Of a DNA stretch of 64,000 nucleotides, positions 1 to 11,976 are shown one piece after another. Position 1 is the first letter of the stretch; every line of letters begins with the position of its first letter. The stretch comes from Gibbula magus. Its lineage: Eukaryota > Mollusca > Gastropoda > Trochida > Trochidae. Under the pieces are notes generated by a model. It was not told where the DNA came from. It did not search any database and saw only the letters and a program-made list of their open reading frames with translations. The translations under genes and the position numbers were made by a program. The stretch lies in the NCBI GenBank assembly GCA_936450465.1, contig OW388297.1:48684130-48748129 (forward strand). Direction: 5' to 3'.

Positions 1-218
1 CTAATTATATTTTTAAACCGGGCAAAATAAACTTATCAATTTAACTGAAATTAACAACAATTTTGTTTTTGTGTTACAGTGATCAATAATCGGCTATGTT
101 TTTGAAAATTGCGAAGAGCCTTTCTTCATTTCAGTTTTCTTCAAATATCTTGGAATACTCATAATCGATGTCATTCATTGTCTCGATGATAAAATAAAAC
201 ACCTAAACCATCAACAGA

Positions 219-839
219 AAAATAGAGCCACTGGCTCTGTAGCTCATCAGGTTTTATATAGGCTGCCTTAACTAATTCAAAATGTCATCTTCTTGGTGAG
301 AGGAAGCACATTAAATGGAGAAGATGAAATAAGTCTTAAGGTCCTTACCCCTCTGACCTATCTTTGAGGCCAGAGGCCCCTACAAATAAAGACACAATTG
401 AAGATTTAATTCATCACTGTTGTTCATTACCTCCCTTTGAAGAGACATTAAATCTCAAGATGAAAATAGCTTTTCAGGTCATGACTTCTGTGACCTATAT
501 TCGGGGTCACAGGATCACGAAATCTGCAATTTAGAATCCCAATGGGCCAAGGAGTCCGGACATGAAATTTCAAGTCTCTAGGGTCAGTGGTTCTTGAGAA
601 GAAGATGAAAATAGGTTTAAAGGTCATGACCTCTGTGACCTTTTTTTGGGTCATGGGGTCACGAAATCTACAATTTAGAATCCCCATTGGCAAGGAGTCT
701 GCACATAAAATTTCAGCTCTGTGGAGTCATTGGTTCTGGAGAAGAAGTCGAAAAGGCGAAAAGTTTACGGATGGCCGGACGCCGGACACCATGCCATACC
801 ATAAGCCCATCGGGCCTTTCAGGTCTGATGAGCTAAAAA
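219..839 (+). mobile_element. pearl/Helentron-like element, family A, copy 1
   Basis: The left end has AATAGAGCC...GGCTCTGTAGCTCATCAGG and the right end GCCCATCGGGCCTTTCAGG then TGATGAGCTA, so the ends are inverted (TAGCTCATCAGG / CTGATGAGCTA). About two internal units contain the palindromic core GACC...GGGGTCA, and a short ACGG-like stretch precedes the right end. This layout matches pearl (Helentron-associated) elements of bivalves; the family name is inference. Confidence 0.6.
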
Positions 840-840
840 C

Positions 841-1967
841 GCATTTCCACTGATTGTATATGACTATATCACAACAAATAATTATTGAGAAAATAATAAG
901 TTTGAGTGATCAATCCTTGTGGGTGCTTGGTTTGTGTACTTGAGATGGGAGAAGACGTTACTGTCTAGCAATTCAAGTTGAATTACCGTAATTACTGTCT
1001 GCAAGGTAAAACTAGTAGAAAGAACACGTAGAAAGTGACTCAAAGTGCAAGATAAATGTATTGGTTCACCTCACGTGTGTTTATTACTGCCATCAGCAAT
1101 ATCTCATATGTGCAAAGTTGGCCTAAAAACAGGGCTATAGAATCTATCTTGAAATATTTGAGTAATCTAACCAGATACACTACGTTATTACACGCTTCTG
1201 AAGTATCACAAGTTCCTTATTATTGTGTTAGTCCGGTTTTCGTGACTGCCAAATCTCTCGCATAGCTATGTGTAGATCTTATTGTCTATCTTACCTGATT
1301 AGGATTGAACAGTGGTTTGTACATTAGATATAAATAATAATATTTGATATCAAAAGGTTTTTAAACCAAACATGATTTGAATAATCGAGAATCAAGATGG
1401 TTCATTTTGTCCTGTGTAACTGGTTACTTCAAAGTACAGTATATATACGAATAAAGGAAGTATAATTTGTTGTCACATATTTTAATAAACTACATATAAG
1501 TTGTTACAAATTGTGAAATTGTAACGTTAGAGTTTGCCAGTCCCTACGTAGGCCTACGAATCTGTATTTCCAACTCTCACTGTTGACTTCTGACAGCTCA
1601 TCCTCACTTGATTCCTGGTGTAACACTCAATGTTGATTCACAATAGGTTCATACTGATAAGGAAGGATGTTATTTATGTGAGATGGTTGAAAATCAACGC
1701 TGCCATCGCTATCCGAGGAAGCCATAACAACACTACGAACATAGAAAATACACTGCTTCAGCGCGCGGGAGAGCATCTTTGACATCACATCACGTGACTG
1801 CTGCCAGCCTGATTAACTCTCGGGGATTTCCGGAAAACTGCTCGCACCGAAAACTTTTTTTCAACATTTCTACATAAAATGTTGCATTTTAATAATTTGT
1901 TTGACACACTTTGTCTTAAACAATACTGTTGAACATGTTAAAACAAAGTTTTTCTCTAATTTTGTCC
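841..1967. other. no gene recognised
   Basis: AT-rich non-coding DNA. No exon with credible splice sites, no TIR pair and no tandem repeat was seen. Confidence 0.5.
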
Positions 1968-2331
1968 TTTAAAGGGGCAGTAGCACGTTTTTTTCAAAGT
2001 TTATTTTTTCAAATTTCCTATTTATATTGATAGTTTATGTCATTTATATTAACTTAAGAGGGTAAAACATCTTATTACACAAACCAATTATCCGTAGTGG
2101 TAATAACTGTGTTGCGTATAAAGCAAAAATTGCATGGCGGCCATTTTATTGTGAACACAATTTAACCGTTTCGCATAACAAAAACGATTCCCATGGCTTT
2201 ATCGAACCATGTACACTCATTTTTAACTTGATTTTCCGGAGAGAGAATGGTCTTTTACTATTGGTGACATTATTTTTCAAATACATTTCATTGACTTATT
2301 TGAGCGAAAAAACGTGCTACTGCCCCTTTAA
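1968..2331. mobile_element. MITE, family M1 copy 1
   Basis: About 25-bp terminal inverted repeats: AAAGGGGCAGTAGCACG at the left and CGTGCTACTGCCCCTTT at the right. Two other copies of similar length occur at 24778 and 53230. It sits flush against a SINE that is truncated at this point. Confidence 0.7.
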
Positions 2332-2605
2332 TGCTGCTTTCAAGAGTATTTCACTAATATCACATCTGCTAGTATTATGGCAGGGAGAATGCCCGCAACG
2401 CTATGTGGCTATGCATTGCAGTGAAACCTGCAAGCGGCTGGAACTAGCAAACCATTGGTTCGGTACAGCATTGTACCCAAACCTTACTGCATGTAGAACA
2501 GTTCTCTACTGCAGACAAAGTGGCCGTGCACCTGGTGAGATTAAAAAACCCGGACTCCTTTATCTAAAGCCGAACGCGCTATAACCACTGCGCTATCCCG
2601 CCCCC
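2332..2605 (-). mobile_element. tRNA-derived SINE, family S1 (truncated tail)
   Basis: On the minus strand it starts with a tRNA-like head (box A like TAGCGCAGTGGTTAT at the high-coordinate end) and runs through the S1 body. The GTGAG tail is missing because MITE M1 abuts it at 2331. Confidence 0.65.
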
Positions 2606-2772
2606 GCAATCTTGAGGTTACTAATGAAATATAACAAACAAGGGTATACATATATCAGCACTTTATCAATCTTAAATATTTTAACATTTATCAGAATAAC
2701 ATTCATATATTTCCTATTATATCATTATCACATCAATCAATCATTAAACCATAAACCAAAATGTTTGCTCTT

Positions 2773-2841
2773 GTGAGTGAGTAAGTGAGTTATTGTTTAA
2801 CGCCGCTTCGGCAGTATTGCAGCCATTAGCGGCGAGTGCTC
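2773..2841 (-). mobile_element. SINE tail fragment, different family
   Basis: GTGAGTGAGTAAGTGAG followed by a TTTAACGCCGCTTCGGCAG-type body and GCGGCGAG. It shares the GTGAG tail with S1 but diverges after GCCGCTT, so it is a fragment of a related family. Confidence 0.45.
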
Positions 2842-3650
2842 TTGTGAACAAATGAAAGGAAATTAGTACCAAAGATCACAACTCGAAGAGAACTTAGAAT
2901 ATCTTAGCCATCAGAAGTATAGAAGTAGAAAATTGCATTTCAGCAGTTTTCATTAAGGGTTACGATCTCATGCACAACTCCATACAAATGGTCCATGATG
3001 TTCAACCATAAAATCATATTTTTTTACTTTTTAAATCGTTTTCTTATTGTATAAAATGTAGAATAAAATGTTAAGATATGAAAGGAAGTTTTTTTGTTAT
3101 AACTGTATAAGTGGCTGTACCAACAGGAACAATGATTTCATTATTGAAATTTGATAAACAAAATATTTTTGTTTATCAGAATAACAGATTTGTTATAAGT
3201 GGCCCAGAATCATAATACTTCTTTGTGATTGTGGTAAATTAATTGTGGTAAATCATTTGGATTCAATTAATTTGATCATAGCAAGCACACAACAATATTA
3301 GATTGTTTTTTGTATCCTTTCTTCTTGCAATATCACATACATGCTATGAAATGTACCAAAATCAAACTTTCATTCTAATAAATTCTGAAATTGAGCAGTT
3401 GTCACTATTAACATTGATACTGCCATAATTATTTTTTACTTTGAAATTATTTGAATTTTTAAATCTTACAAACTACCATAAATTATCACTATTGCAAATT
3501 GTTAAAGGAAACTAATTGCAAACATTGCTACATGCCACCAAACTTTTAGCACTATTAAAATAATTAACATAGGTATTGAAAATCGTTATCATAAATAGGA
3601 TTTCAACTTCCTGGGTCTATTTGAGACGAAAATACCTTTACAAGAGGATA
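2842..3650. other. no gene recognised
   Basis: Very AT-rich stretch. Nothing is supportable beyond the SINE fragment at its left edge. Confidence 0.5.
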
Positions 3651-3849
3651 CCCAACTTCCAAACGCAAGGCATAACTCTTGCCAGTTTGCATTACTGGCT
3701 GATTTAACCCTTGCGGTATTTCCCTGGCTTTGTTGTGTCAAGACAGCGAATCGCTGCACCAGAAATGCATAGCGAAGGAAATACTGCAAGGCCTAAATCA
3801 GCCAGTAATGGAGACTGGCAAGAGTTATGCCTTGCATTGGGAAGTTGGA
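3651..3849. mobile_element. foldback MITE, family M2 copy 1
   Basis: Long inverted arms: AACTTCCAAACGCAAGGC at the left and GCCTTGCATTGGGAAGTT at the right, with GCCAGTTTGCATTACTGGCTGATTTA pairing with TAAATCAGCCAGTAATGGAGACTGGC further in. A second copy lies at 14236. Confidence 0.65.
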
Positions 3850-3898
3850 GGATACCAAATCTACCATTTTTAAACCCTATAGACCAAGTTACTGTTAA

Positions 3899-4157
3899 GT
3901 GAGTGAGTGAGTGAGTTGGGGTTTAACGCCGCTTTCAAGAGTATTTCACTTATATCGCGGCTGCTAGTATTATGGCAGGGAGAAAGCCTGCAACGCCATG
4001 TGGCTATGCACTGCAGTGAAACCTGCGAGCAGCGGCTGGAGCCAGCGAACCATGGGTGGTACTACACTGAAATTCAGTGTAGCATTGCACCCAAACCTTA
4101 CTGCGTGTAGAACAGTTCTCTACTGCAGACAAAGTTGCCGTGCCCCTGGCGGGATTC
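3899..4157 (-). mobile_element. SINE S1, truncated head
   Basis: GTGAG tail at the low end, complete body, then cut in the box B region (GGCGGGATTC). The tRNA-like head with box A is missing. Confidence 0.7.
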
Positions 4158-4644
4158 AGTTACTGTTAACAGATTTCAGCTCTCTGTAGCCAGTGGTTCT
4201 TGAGAAGCAGTTGAAAATTCACATAGTTAATGGACAGCTAGGCAACAGCTGAAAGAATGATTTTAGGCCTAAATATGAATATCACTACTATCTGTATGAG
4301 ATAAGGGATATTACTAATCCTATTTTGTTCACAAATTACAATTAATCATATTGTGACATTCCTCTATGCTATTCCCACTTCATTCAAGAAGTATGGATAA
4401 TGCTATAGTGTTCACACATTATACATCAATGAATCCGGAGGTGTAAATGAATTGGAAAAAATATTAATACATCATATCAGTATCTTGACTTTCATAATAC
4501 ATGTTGACGTGACACTTCATAATGGGATGACAGTTATCAATATTTAACTGGATAAAGTCATCTTCATAATGGGACGACAGATGTCATCAAGATCTGTCAA
4601 GGTAAAGTCATCTTCATGACAGGACTAAAGTTATCAAGATTTGT
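4158..4644. other. downstream flank of CCCH gene
   Basis: Presumed 3' UTR and flank of the minus-strand gene. It contains a weak repeat of CATCTTCATAATGGGACGACAG-type segments (4500-4630) and no coding signal. Confidence 0.4.
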
Positions 4645-4822
4645 CTAGAAGAAATCGTCGGCTCCATTTAGGGCAGCGAGAACATCTTCCGCATCAGAGT
4701 CCCATGGCTTGACTCCCTGACAGAGGAGTTCAAACACTTCACCCTCCGTGAAGCCGCACATCCCTCCGTCATCACTGTCATCACTCTCTTCATGGAATGG
4801 GTTCAGCAACGATAACTCCCGT
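4645..4822 (-). CDS. CCCH gene, last exon
   Basis: This exon encodes 58 residues with an acidic run (EESDDSDD), then a compact, probably helical motif (GFTEGEVFELLCQG, AEDVLAALNG), and stops at TAG 4647-4645. No polyadenylation signal was identified with confidence downstream. Confidence 0.82.
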
Positions 4823-7800
4823 CTGAAAGAAATTTGATAAATTAATTTTTTTCATATACAGTCAAGTCGCGATAGTCCGGCCACCGATAATCCGAATCTC
4901 GCAGTGTCTGAACGGTAGCAAGCTGTAACCAAACTAATCTCTATATAAACTCATTAAATGTGGATTCATTAATCTGTTGCTTCCGCTTCCGTTTCCGAAT
5001 CCGAACGCTAATTAGCTGTAACGGATTTGTAAATTACAGCTATTTCTGTTTCATTAATCCAACGGTTCATCAAAGCGTTCGGCTAATCCCTTGGCAAGCG
5101 AGCACCACACTGATTGAATCGGTAAACATCTATGACAGGGGATTAACAAGGTAGTTGAGCGTGTCAGTAGTTTGTGATTGTAATAAATTGAGATGTCTCA
5201 CTTTGTCTGTCGGGAGTTTGTGATTGTAATAATTTGAATCTAACAAGAGCAATCAAGACGAGTGTGATGATGAACCCGAAGCGACGCCTCTCCCCACTGC
5301 CCCTCAAATGAGAGCACACATGGACTCAATGATCACCTACTTTGAGTGTGTTGGTGACGAAAAGAACTTAGAAACTTTGATCGTGGGTCCTTCAAGCCAT
5401 TGAGTACACAATCTGTAATCGGCAAATTCTTCAAACCTGAGTGAGTTCGTTGAATGTTTTGACATGTTTTGACATGTTTTGTGCATGTATGTCCAGAAAT
5501 TATTTTGTGCACTGATTGTTTTATTAATATATGTATGTATCCCAGTTGTTATGGGTATATGAAATAAAACTCATTGATATTCTAAATACGTTGTTTTCTG
5601 TATGTAGATTCAAAGGGGAGTAACTCCATCTTGTTTGGTTCATTTCAGTAGTCCGAACATTTCACTATCCGAATGTTTTTGATGAAAAACGGCAGTGTTC
5701 AGATAATCGAGGTCTGACTGTATATAATTTACAATTTCATGGTGAATAAGTTAGCACCAACACATACTGGGTGTCTAACTTGGAGGATTTGTATATTTAG
5801 GAAATAATCCATGTTTGGTAGGCGCTAGTGATCGTTACACCACTAGGGCAAGTTATTAGAAATGGTTTGGCAAAGATATAACCGCCCAGGACATAACTTG
5901 CCCAAGTGATGTAAGTCGTTGAATCACCCTCACTGCGGTACTGTTATTGAAATCAACTCTGCGAGGGCTGATTAACCTATACGTACTGACCCAGAATATA
6001 GGGCTGGGACGGGTAGATATTTCCTACCCGGGTACCAAACCATCTGTTACCCTACCCTACCCGGATACCCGTTTTGTCGATCTCCAACATCTAATTGTAA
6101 GATTTTGTACTACTTTATTCAACTGGTTGGCTGGAACATGGGGCTAGAAGCCTAGCATAGAGACCCATGGCTCTTTCAATCAAATTTATTATGTATGACA
6201 ATAGATCATTTCAATATTATGTTAGAATCTTCAAATACATTATAATCTTGAAATGAAAGAATAGCAAATTAAACTGTTTTATGATAAGTCACATGATAAA
6301 ACGGGTCCGGGAAATGTGATGGGTACCCGGGTCCTCCTCAGTACCCAACCGTCCCAGGTATCCGGGTTACCCGTCCCAGCCCTACCGGAACACTGCAATT
6401 TTCCCCACAAGGTATAGTAGTATACAGTCTCTATCACTGGCTAATTTAAGTCTTGCTGCATGTTGTCCCTTTTCTGATTTCACTACCAAGTCCAGGTACA
6501 GCATGCTGAGATACTGACACAAGAAAGGTGAGGATATGCAGCAAACATAAATTAGCCAGTGATAGAGACTGGCAAAGGGTATGCCTTTCGGGGGAAGTTT
6601 GGAACATTACTACATCATATATAAAGTGACCTTCGCTAACATGAGATTATGGTTAGTTACTCAATTGTCCTGACCTATGTTTACCATCTGACACTTTAGA
6701 AATCTAAAATATTAATTTTTTTTTTATAGTTATAACCTTTCAAAAAAGTTCATCAAGACTTGTCTTGTTTGATGTCGGAGACAGAAATAGATTGTTCTCC
6801 AAATAAAGTACAATCCCTTTAAATTAACTTGAAAAATCCCATGGTCACCAAAATTGTCATTGCATAGAGAAAACATGACTTGCAACTGTGTAAAGGGGTA
6901 AACCACATTAAAGTTGCAAAGTTGAATATATTGTTAAAGACATAATAAATCGGTGATTGGCAGGGGAGAAGACGGTAAGTAAAACACTGAATTGACCATA
7001 CACTGCTCTCATCTCAATGCGAATAAATTTTTACCCGAGGTATTTCATATCCTCATGCTCCAAATCAAGCTCGTCCTCTGTGCTGTCCGCCCCCTCCGCC
7101 GTCAGATAGTCGCACATGAACGAGATAAAGTCCTTCTGTGTGTCGTTACCAGCATCTCGATCTGAAAGATAATATTGCCCCCGGTTAACACAGCTGTTGA
7201 GTGTTCATTCTAAACAGCCGATTTAAAATAAACTCGTTAACAAGGTTAATTTTGAATTACTTGCCATTTAGATAGTGAAGAAATATAACATGGTTATATT
7301 TGGGATAACACTACCTTCAATAGTACAAATTCTTGTACTTTTTTTCGGGCCGAGCCATTTTATTAGGTTAATTTGGTTTCATCTAAAGTTTATTTCCAAA
7401 TGTATCAAATCACAGCAGGAAATTCTTTTAAACAGCTGAATATCATCCCTCTTTCTACATTTTCCATTAAAATTTCTCGCCTCATTACATTGACATTATG
7501 GATACATATTTACCTACCAACATACATTTGGGCCACACAGTCAAGGTCGTTAGCATGCTCTTTGTTGTTGGAGGTATTTTTGGCCTTAGCAACAATGTGC
7601 TGAAGGAAAGCATGAGCACTGTTGAAATGACGATCACATTCTGTGCATACTGAAAACTTGTGGAATTTTCCTCGTGCCAAAAACGAAGTATGCTTTCCGT
7701 CCATTCGATGCAGATTATCTAGGTAGTGATCCTTCAATTTGTCATAGGCGTCAGAGCCTTCATAGTGTGCACTGCATTGACCTGAAATATGCAAAAGTCT

Positions 7801-10800
7801 TTTAGCTAGGCAGTCACTGCAGAGGAAAAGCCTGCAACATTGTGGCTATGCAATGCAGTGAAACCTGTGAGTGTTGGCTGAAACTAGCATATAGGGTCAC
7901 ATGTACGGCACTTAATTTCATAGTAGTATTGCCTTACTACACGTGGAAGGTGAGGTGAGTTGGGTTGGGTTTAACGTCGTTGTCAAGAGTATTTCACTTA
8001 TATCAGGGCTGCTAGTTTTATGGCAGGGAGAAAGCCTGCAACACCATGTGGCTATGCATTGCATGGTTGGAACTAGCATGGTGGTGGTACTACGTGGACA
8101 TTCAGTGTAGCATTGCACCCAAACCTGACTGCGTATAGAACAGTTCTCTACTGCAGACAAAGTTGCTTTGCCCCTGGTGGGATTTGAACCCCTGACCTCT
8201 TGATCCGAAGCCGAACGTGCTAACCAATGCGCTATCCCACCCACACACGTAGAAGGGATCTCTAGAAAGTTGCATGGCCATTACAGGCTTCAAACACTGA
8301 ACTTATCACTACACTATCCCGTCAAACAAAAACTCTTGAGCCATGTGTCTTAGTAACAACATATTTTGTGTCTGAATCTTTTTAGCTTTGGCAAAAATAA
8401 CAGATGCATTGCATTGTTTTGATCATCTTTTCAGAAAAGGATGGGGAGAGGAGTAATATTTTTGTCAAGTTTATGATAGAAGCTGGCACTCACCACAAGT
8501 TATATCATGTGGTTTTCGTCGAGGTTTCACACACTCCTCACTGCTGCGACTAATATCAGCTTCTGATTGGTTCAGATCAGATGAACTTTGGGTGACCTCT
8601 GAAGATGGGGTTGCCATCGAGGCCATTGATTGGTCAGATTCAGAACAGGATGGGTTGGACAAAGACGTGTCAATGTCTGACAAATCCTAAAAGAACAATT
8701 TAATATTAGTTCTGACAGATTATAGTTTTTGAGATGGAGGATATTATATGAGTGTCTATGTCATACTACGGCACAAATACAATATTGCTTAAATGAGTCC
8801 ACTCACAAAGGATATACCAATATTCAGGTGAGGTGAGGTGAGTTGGGGTTTAATACCGTTTTCAAATTTACTTCACTATTATCGCAGCTGCTAGTATTAT
8901 TGCAGGGAAAAAGCCCGCAATGCCATGTGGGTATGCATTGTGGTGAAACCTGCGAGCATCGGCTGGAACTAGCGAACCATGGGTGGTACTATGCTGAAAT
9001 TCAGTGTAGCATTGCACCCAGACCTTACTGCATGTAGAACAGTTCTCTACTGCAGACAAAGTTGCTGTGGGCCCTTGTGGGATTTCAACCTACGAACTCT
9101 TGATCCGATAGCTAACCACTGCGCTATCCACCCCCGCTTCCCTCCTCCCTCCCTCCCTCCTCCCCGATATTCAGGCACAAGTGTTGTAGATATATAGTAT
9201 GACTAAGACACTCATATTATGTTCTTTTTATTAGCGAAGGGATGCATTTGCGGAAAATACCAAGACTGGTTTCCTGCCGTCGATGCATTTAAAAGTTAAA
9301 ACGGAACGTGAATGTGATGTTCTGACATTGTTTATGACATCATGTCACCATGACAATGTGACATTTTGCCCAAGGGCATTGTATGAAAAATATGAAGCCC
9401 GATATGACTGCTCTCGTAGGTTACTAGAGTTATGTTGTAACATTATTGTCCCATCATATGAGAACTTAAACACTTTACCTGTTGTTTCATCTGATATTCT
9501 ATAGGTCCGTGTCTATTGAAACATGCTGTACCAAACCTGCAGTTACCAGACCTAAAATATAATATATAATACATATTAGTTTATTTAGTAGGGGAAGAAT
9601 TTGTGAATATTATATTTACAATATCGGTAGATTGTACCACTTGGCCAGCAACAGAGTCTCCAATCTTTAATTATTGGCCATCAAAAGATGAGGATGGAAG
9701 ACTTTGAGAAATATTACTAATTATTGATAAAATTCTTTGTTTTCTCATTAAGTATACTACTATCAGAGATTTTAATATAAATCCCATTGATAAAAAGTGC
9801 AAACCATATTTATATAAAGTAAGTTTTAAAAAATCCTGTTACTTTTTCTGAAAATTCCATTTTTTAGGTGGTTTTCTCCCCATGGGAAATTTCTTCAGAA
9901 TTATTCCTAGTTCTAATGGTCTATGTTTAATTAATAAAACTTGCACAACAGATGCTCCAGTTTCTATTGTTTTCCCCCCTACATCTGTGGTTTAAGGACA
10001 GTTATTTTGGGTTGGACATTTGCAAGACTGTTTATTGACAACAATTAATTGTCACATCATGGAGTTTCCATTATAAATGCTGGTAAAAAAGACAACTTCA
10101 GCAATTAGAGGTGAGGTGACTTGGGGTTTAACGCCGCTTTCAAGATTATTTAAATTATATGATATTATCACAGCTGCTGGTATTATTGCAGGAAGAAAGT
10201 CTGCAATACCATTTTGGCTATACATTGAGGTGAAACCTGCAAGCACCACTGAAACTAGCTAACTATTGGTGGTACTGAGCTGAAATTCATTGTAGCTTTT
10301 GCATTAAAACCTTACTGCATGTAGAACAGTTCTCTACAGCAGGCAGCCAAGTCCCTCGTGGGATTCGAACCCCAGACCTCTTGATCCAAAACCCGAAAGT
10401 GCTCACAATTACACTACAACACCCCCTATAATATCAATGAAAATCACATTTATTTTGTGTCTGGGGATTTCAAATTGGTAATTCTCTTCACAAAGTTTGA
10501 TTCATCAGTTAAATTCTAATTACCTAGATTATAGGGATGCTTCAATTGAAATGCATTCCCTCAACGCCAATAAAACTATTTCTTCACGGACAATAATTTA
10601 ATTATTTTTAGGATAACTTTAAACAATAATAAATATTATACTAAGATAATTTACATAATCAATGATAAGACCCATGATGATAGGGTCTAACTTTACATGA
10701 TGTACAGATAAGTGCAGAAACACTTTAGAATACAAAGCCTAGATTTTCGAAGCTCTCTTAGCGCTAAAACTGTTGTAAGTCAATGTTATATGAATGGTAC

Positions 10801-11976
10801 TTACGACAATCTTAGCACTAAGAGAGATTCGAAAACCTAGTCCCTGGGATTCAACTAATGTAGTTGTGAACTGATTGAACCCTACTGCCTAAAGGTGTTT
10901 GTTTCCAGCTATTAGCACAAAACCATGGGGTCCCCCCAAAACATTTCAGGCTGTAAAACAGTTTGAACTTGAAGACCCTGTCATGCCCATCAATGTATTA
11001 TGTACAAACTTTGATCTCCCAAATTTCAAGGATTCTTGCCCCACAAAATTTAAGCTTTAGGGTTCCAACGGTTTTGGAATTGGAATTCGAAAATGTGAAA
11101 AGTTTACTGTAGACAATGGCCATGCCATAAGCCCATCTGGTCTTTCATGCTAAAAATCAACAATGAAACAGTTTGAATGATCATTCCAGGGATGGTCTAG
11201 TTTAGAATACCTACATAAAGTAGGTACAGAATGGTCTATTTTCTGTACTCGAGTTTTCCACATGAGCATAGCGACATCTGTCACCATACCAACATCCTCC
11301 TTGGCTGCCATAGAAACGACATGCAACTCCACTGACGTTACTCTGAAAACAGAATTTAAGTTTTCTGTGGTGAAAATTTAAAATATTCATGTTTAGGCCA
11401 AACTTTTAAATGTGTGAGCGCAGTTGAGCGCTCTGTTAAATTCTGGTTCAACATGCCACTATGCTAGCACAGAAAATGTACAGAAATGCAGCAAGGCTTA
11501 AATTAGCCACAAGCAAATGTCTCAAAAAGGAGGATCCATTCCATATCCTCCAGATATAATATTGGTTATAATGAACAAAATCATTTAATTTGGAAAATGA
11601 TATTATTAAAATTAAGATGCTTAAAAGGTGAAACTAACAGAAATTCTGCCGATTTGCAATGATAAAATATGCATTTATCATAATTAAGTTGAAAACACTA
11701 TTCATACCGGATACCTCAACCCCTGTTCAAATACGTTTAAATTATAAATATAATATACATATAGTATATGACGCCTATTTATCTTCTCCAAGTAATTTAA
11801 TCTGAACCGGGTGGAAATACTAGCTCGAGACTAGAGTATGGTTCAGTCGTGTACTCCGAGAAACTGGTATTACCAGTCACGCCATCGGGACGAAATGTTT
11901 CTGAGTTATATTAATATTATTAAACAATCATATTACTTACCATTCTCTTGTGTTCAAATGCAATTAATATTACCAT
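4645..11976 (-). CDS. CCCH/C2H2 zinc-finger protein gene, seven coding exons
   Basis: I assembled seven minus-strand exons: 11976-11941, 11342-11215, 9551-9479, 8686-8494, 7781-7518, 7161-7035 and 4822-4645. Every junction is GT-AG and the phases agree (0,2,0,1,1,2), giving 332 residues. Two CCCH fingers follow the N-terminus: C20-x8-C29-x5-C35-x3-H39 and C51-x7-C59-x5-C65-x3-H69. A Ser-rich linker (about 80-130) leads to two C2H2-like fingers: C143-x2-C146-x15-H162-x5-H168 and C189-x2-C192-x7-H200-x4-H205. The C-terminus is acidic and ends GADDFF. CCCH fingers usually bind RNA, so an RNA-binding or regulatory role is inferred. I do not recognise the family; it lacks the RING that would make it a makorin. 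An in-frame TGA lies just upstream of the first ATG. The gene itself is well supported; its function is unknown. Confidence 0.85.
4859..5720. mobile_element. Tigger/pogo-like element relic
   Basis: TIRs CAGTCAAGTCGCGATAGTCC and, at the right, ATAATCGAGGTCTGACTG, flanked on both sides by TA, as in Tc1/mariner/pogo insertions. It lies in the last intron of the CCCH gene. A shorter derivative with the same right half is at 57006. Confidence 0.65.
5242..5403 (+). pseudogene. C-terminal remnant of a Tigger-type transposase
   Basis: A short open stretch inside the Tigger-like element reads NKSNQDECDDEPEATPLPTA, then QMRAHMDSMITYFECV and a stop. The acidic spacer followed by an amphipathic segment resembles the tail of pogo/Tigger transposases. 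The catalytic part is gone. The resemblance is weak and rests on the surrounding TIRs. Confidence 0.35.
6001..6383. mobile_element. MITE with GGGCTGGGACGGGTA inverted ends
   Basis: GGGCTGGGACGGGTA (6001) pairs with TACCCGTCCCAGCCC (ending about 6382). The arms contain repeated TACCCGG motifs. hAT-like by end sequence; no target duplication was seen. Confidence 0.6.
6421..6603. mobile_element. diverged foldback relic related to M2
   Basis: ATCACTGGCTAATTTAAG pairs with TAAATTAGCCAGTGAT, and outside it GACTGGCAAAGGGTATGCC resembles the M2 arm. Confidence 0.45.
7035..7161 (-). CDS. CCCH gene, exon 6: acidic segment
   Basis: The exon encodes RDAGNDTQKDFISFMCDYL and a Glu/Asp-rich tail (TEDELDLEHED). 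The acceptor is TTTCAG and the donor GTAAAA. G+C is clearly above the flanks, as expected for coding DNA. Confidence 0.82.
7275..7352 (-). mobile_element. SINE S2 fragment
   Basis: The reverse complement matches the 3' part of the element at 14825-14960 (GAATTTGTACTAT..GATAGTGTTATCCC, ATAACCATG). Confidence 0.5.
7518..7781 (-). CDS. CCCH gene, exon 5: C2H2-like fingers
   Basis: This is the largest exon (87 full codons). It completes one C2H2-like finger and contains a second (CTEC, then HAFLQH). The reading frame is open throughout. The acceptor is TTTCAG and the donor GTAGGT. Confidence 0.87.
7804..7925 (-). mobile_element. SINE S1 internal fragment
   Basis: Partial, diverged S1 body (AAGCCTGCAACATTGTGGC, GTGAAACCTGTGAG) just upstream of CCCH exon 5 on the minus strand. 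No tail or head. Confidence 0.5.
7949..8242 (-). mobile_element. SINE S1, near full length
   Basis: On the minus strand: box A-like TAGCGCATTGGTTAG, box B-like GGTTCAAATCCC, body, then a GTGAG-type tail at the low-coordinate end. Located in an intron of the CCCH gene. Confidence 0.75.
8494..8686 (-). CDS. CCCH gene, exon 4: Ser-rich linker
   Basis: The exon encodes a serine- and acid-rich linker of low complexity with a basic patch (KPRRKPH), and ends at the first Cys of a C2H2-like finger. The donor is GTGAGT. Confidence 0.8.
8827..9136 (-). mobile_element. SINE S1
   Basis: Same structure as the copy at 7949, with GTGAG repeats at the low end and TAGCGCAGTGGTTAG at the high end. It is followed by a CCCTCC-rich stretch to about 9170. 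Confidence 0.75.
9479..9551 (-). CDS. CCCH gene, exon 3: second zinc finger
   Basis: The split ATG codon plus SGNCRFGTACFNRHGP completes a CX7CX5CX3H finger begun in exon 2, which confirms the splice. The acceptor is TTTTAG and the donor GTAAAG; it ends in phase 0. Confidence 0.85.
9552..10109. other. CCCH gene intron, no element recognised
   Basis: AT-rich intron sequence between exons 2 and 3. Nothing is supportable. Confidence 0.4.
10110..10425 (-). mobile_element. SINE S1
   Basis: Box B GGTTCGAATCCC is intact on the minus strand; the box A region is diverged. GTGAG tail at the low-coordinate end. Confidence 0.72.
10739..10840. mobile_element. short foldback MITE
   Basis: CTAGATTTTCGAAGCTCTC and TTAGCGCTAA pair with CTTAGCACTAAGAGAGA and TTCGAAAACCTAG; the loop is about 45 bp. 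Confidence 0.6.
11215..11342 (-). CDS. CCCH gene, exon 2: first zinc finger
   Basis: The exon encodes SNVSGVACRFYGSQGGCWYG and the rest of a CX8CX5CX3H finger, then the first Cys of finger 2 (RPFCTYF). The acceptor is TTTTCAG and the donor GTAGGT. It ends in phase 2. Confidence 0.85.
11941..11976 (-). CDS. CCCH gene, coding exon 1 (start)
   Basis: The first in-frame ATG is at 11976-11974, after an in-frame TGA. A second ATG is the last codon of the exon (11943-11941) and has the better context (A at -3). If that one is used, the protein is 321 residues, starts MSNVSG, and loses only 11 residues outside any domain. The donor is GTAAGT at 11940 downward. Confidence 0.6.

Noticed and set aside
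8160..8242. tRNA-like boxes (box A and box B) at several sites
   Set aside because: They belong to tRNA-derived SINEs; none folds into a complete free-standing tRNA gene by eye.
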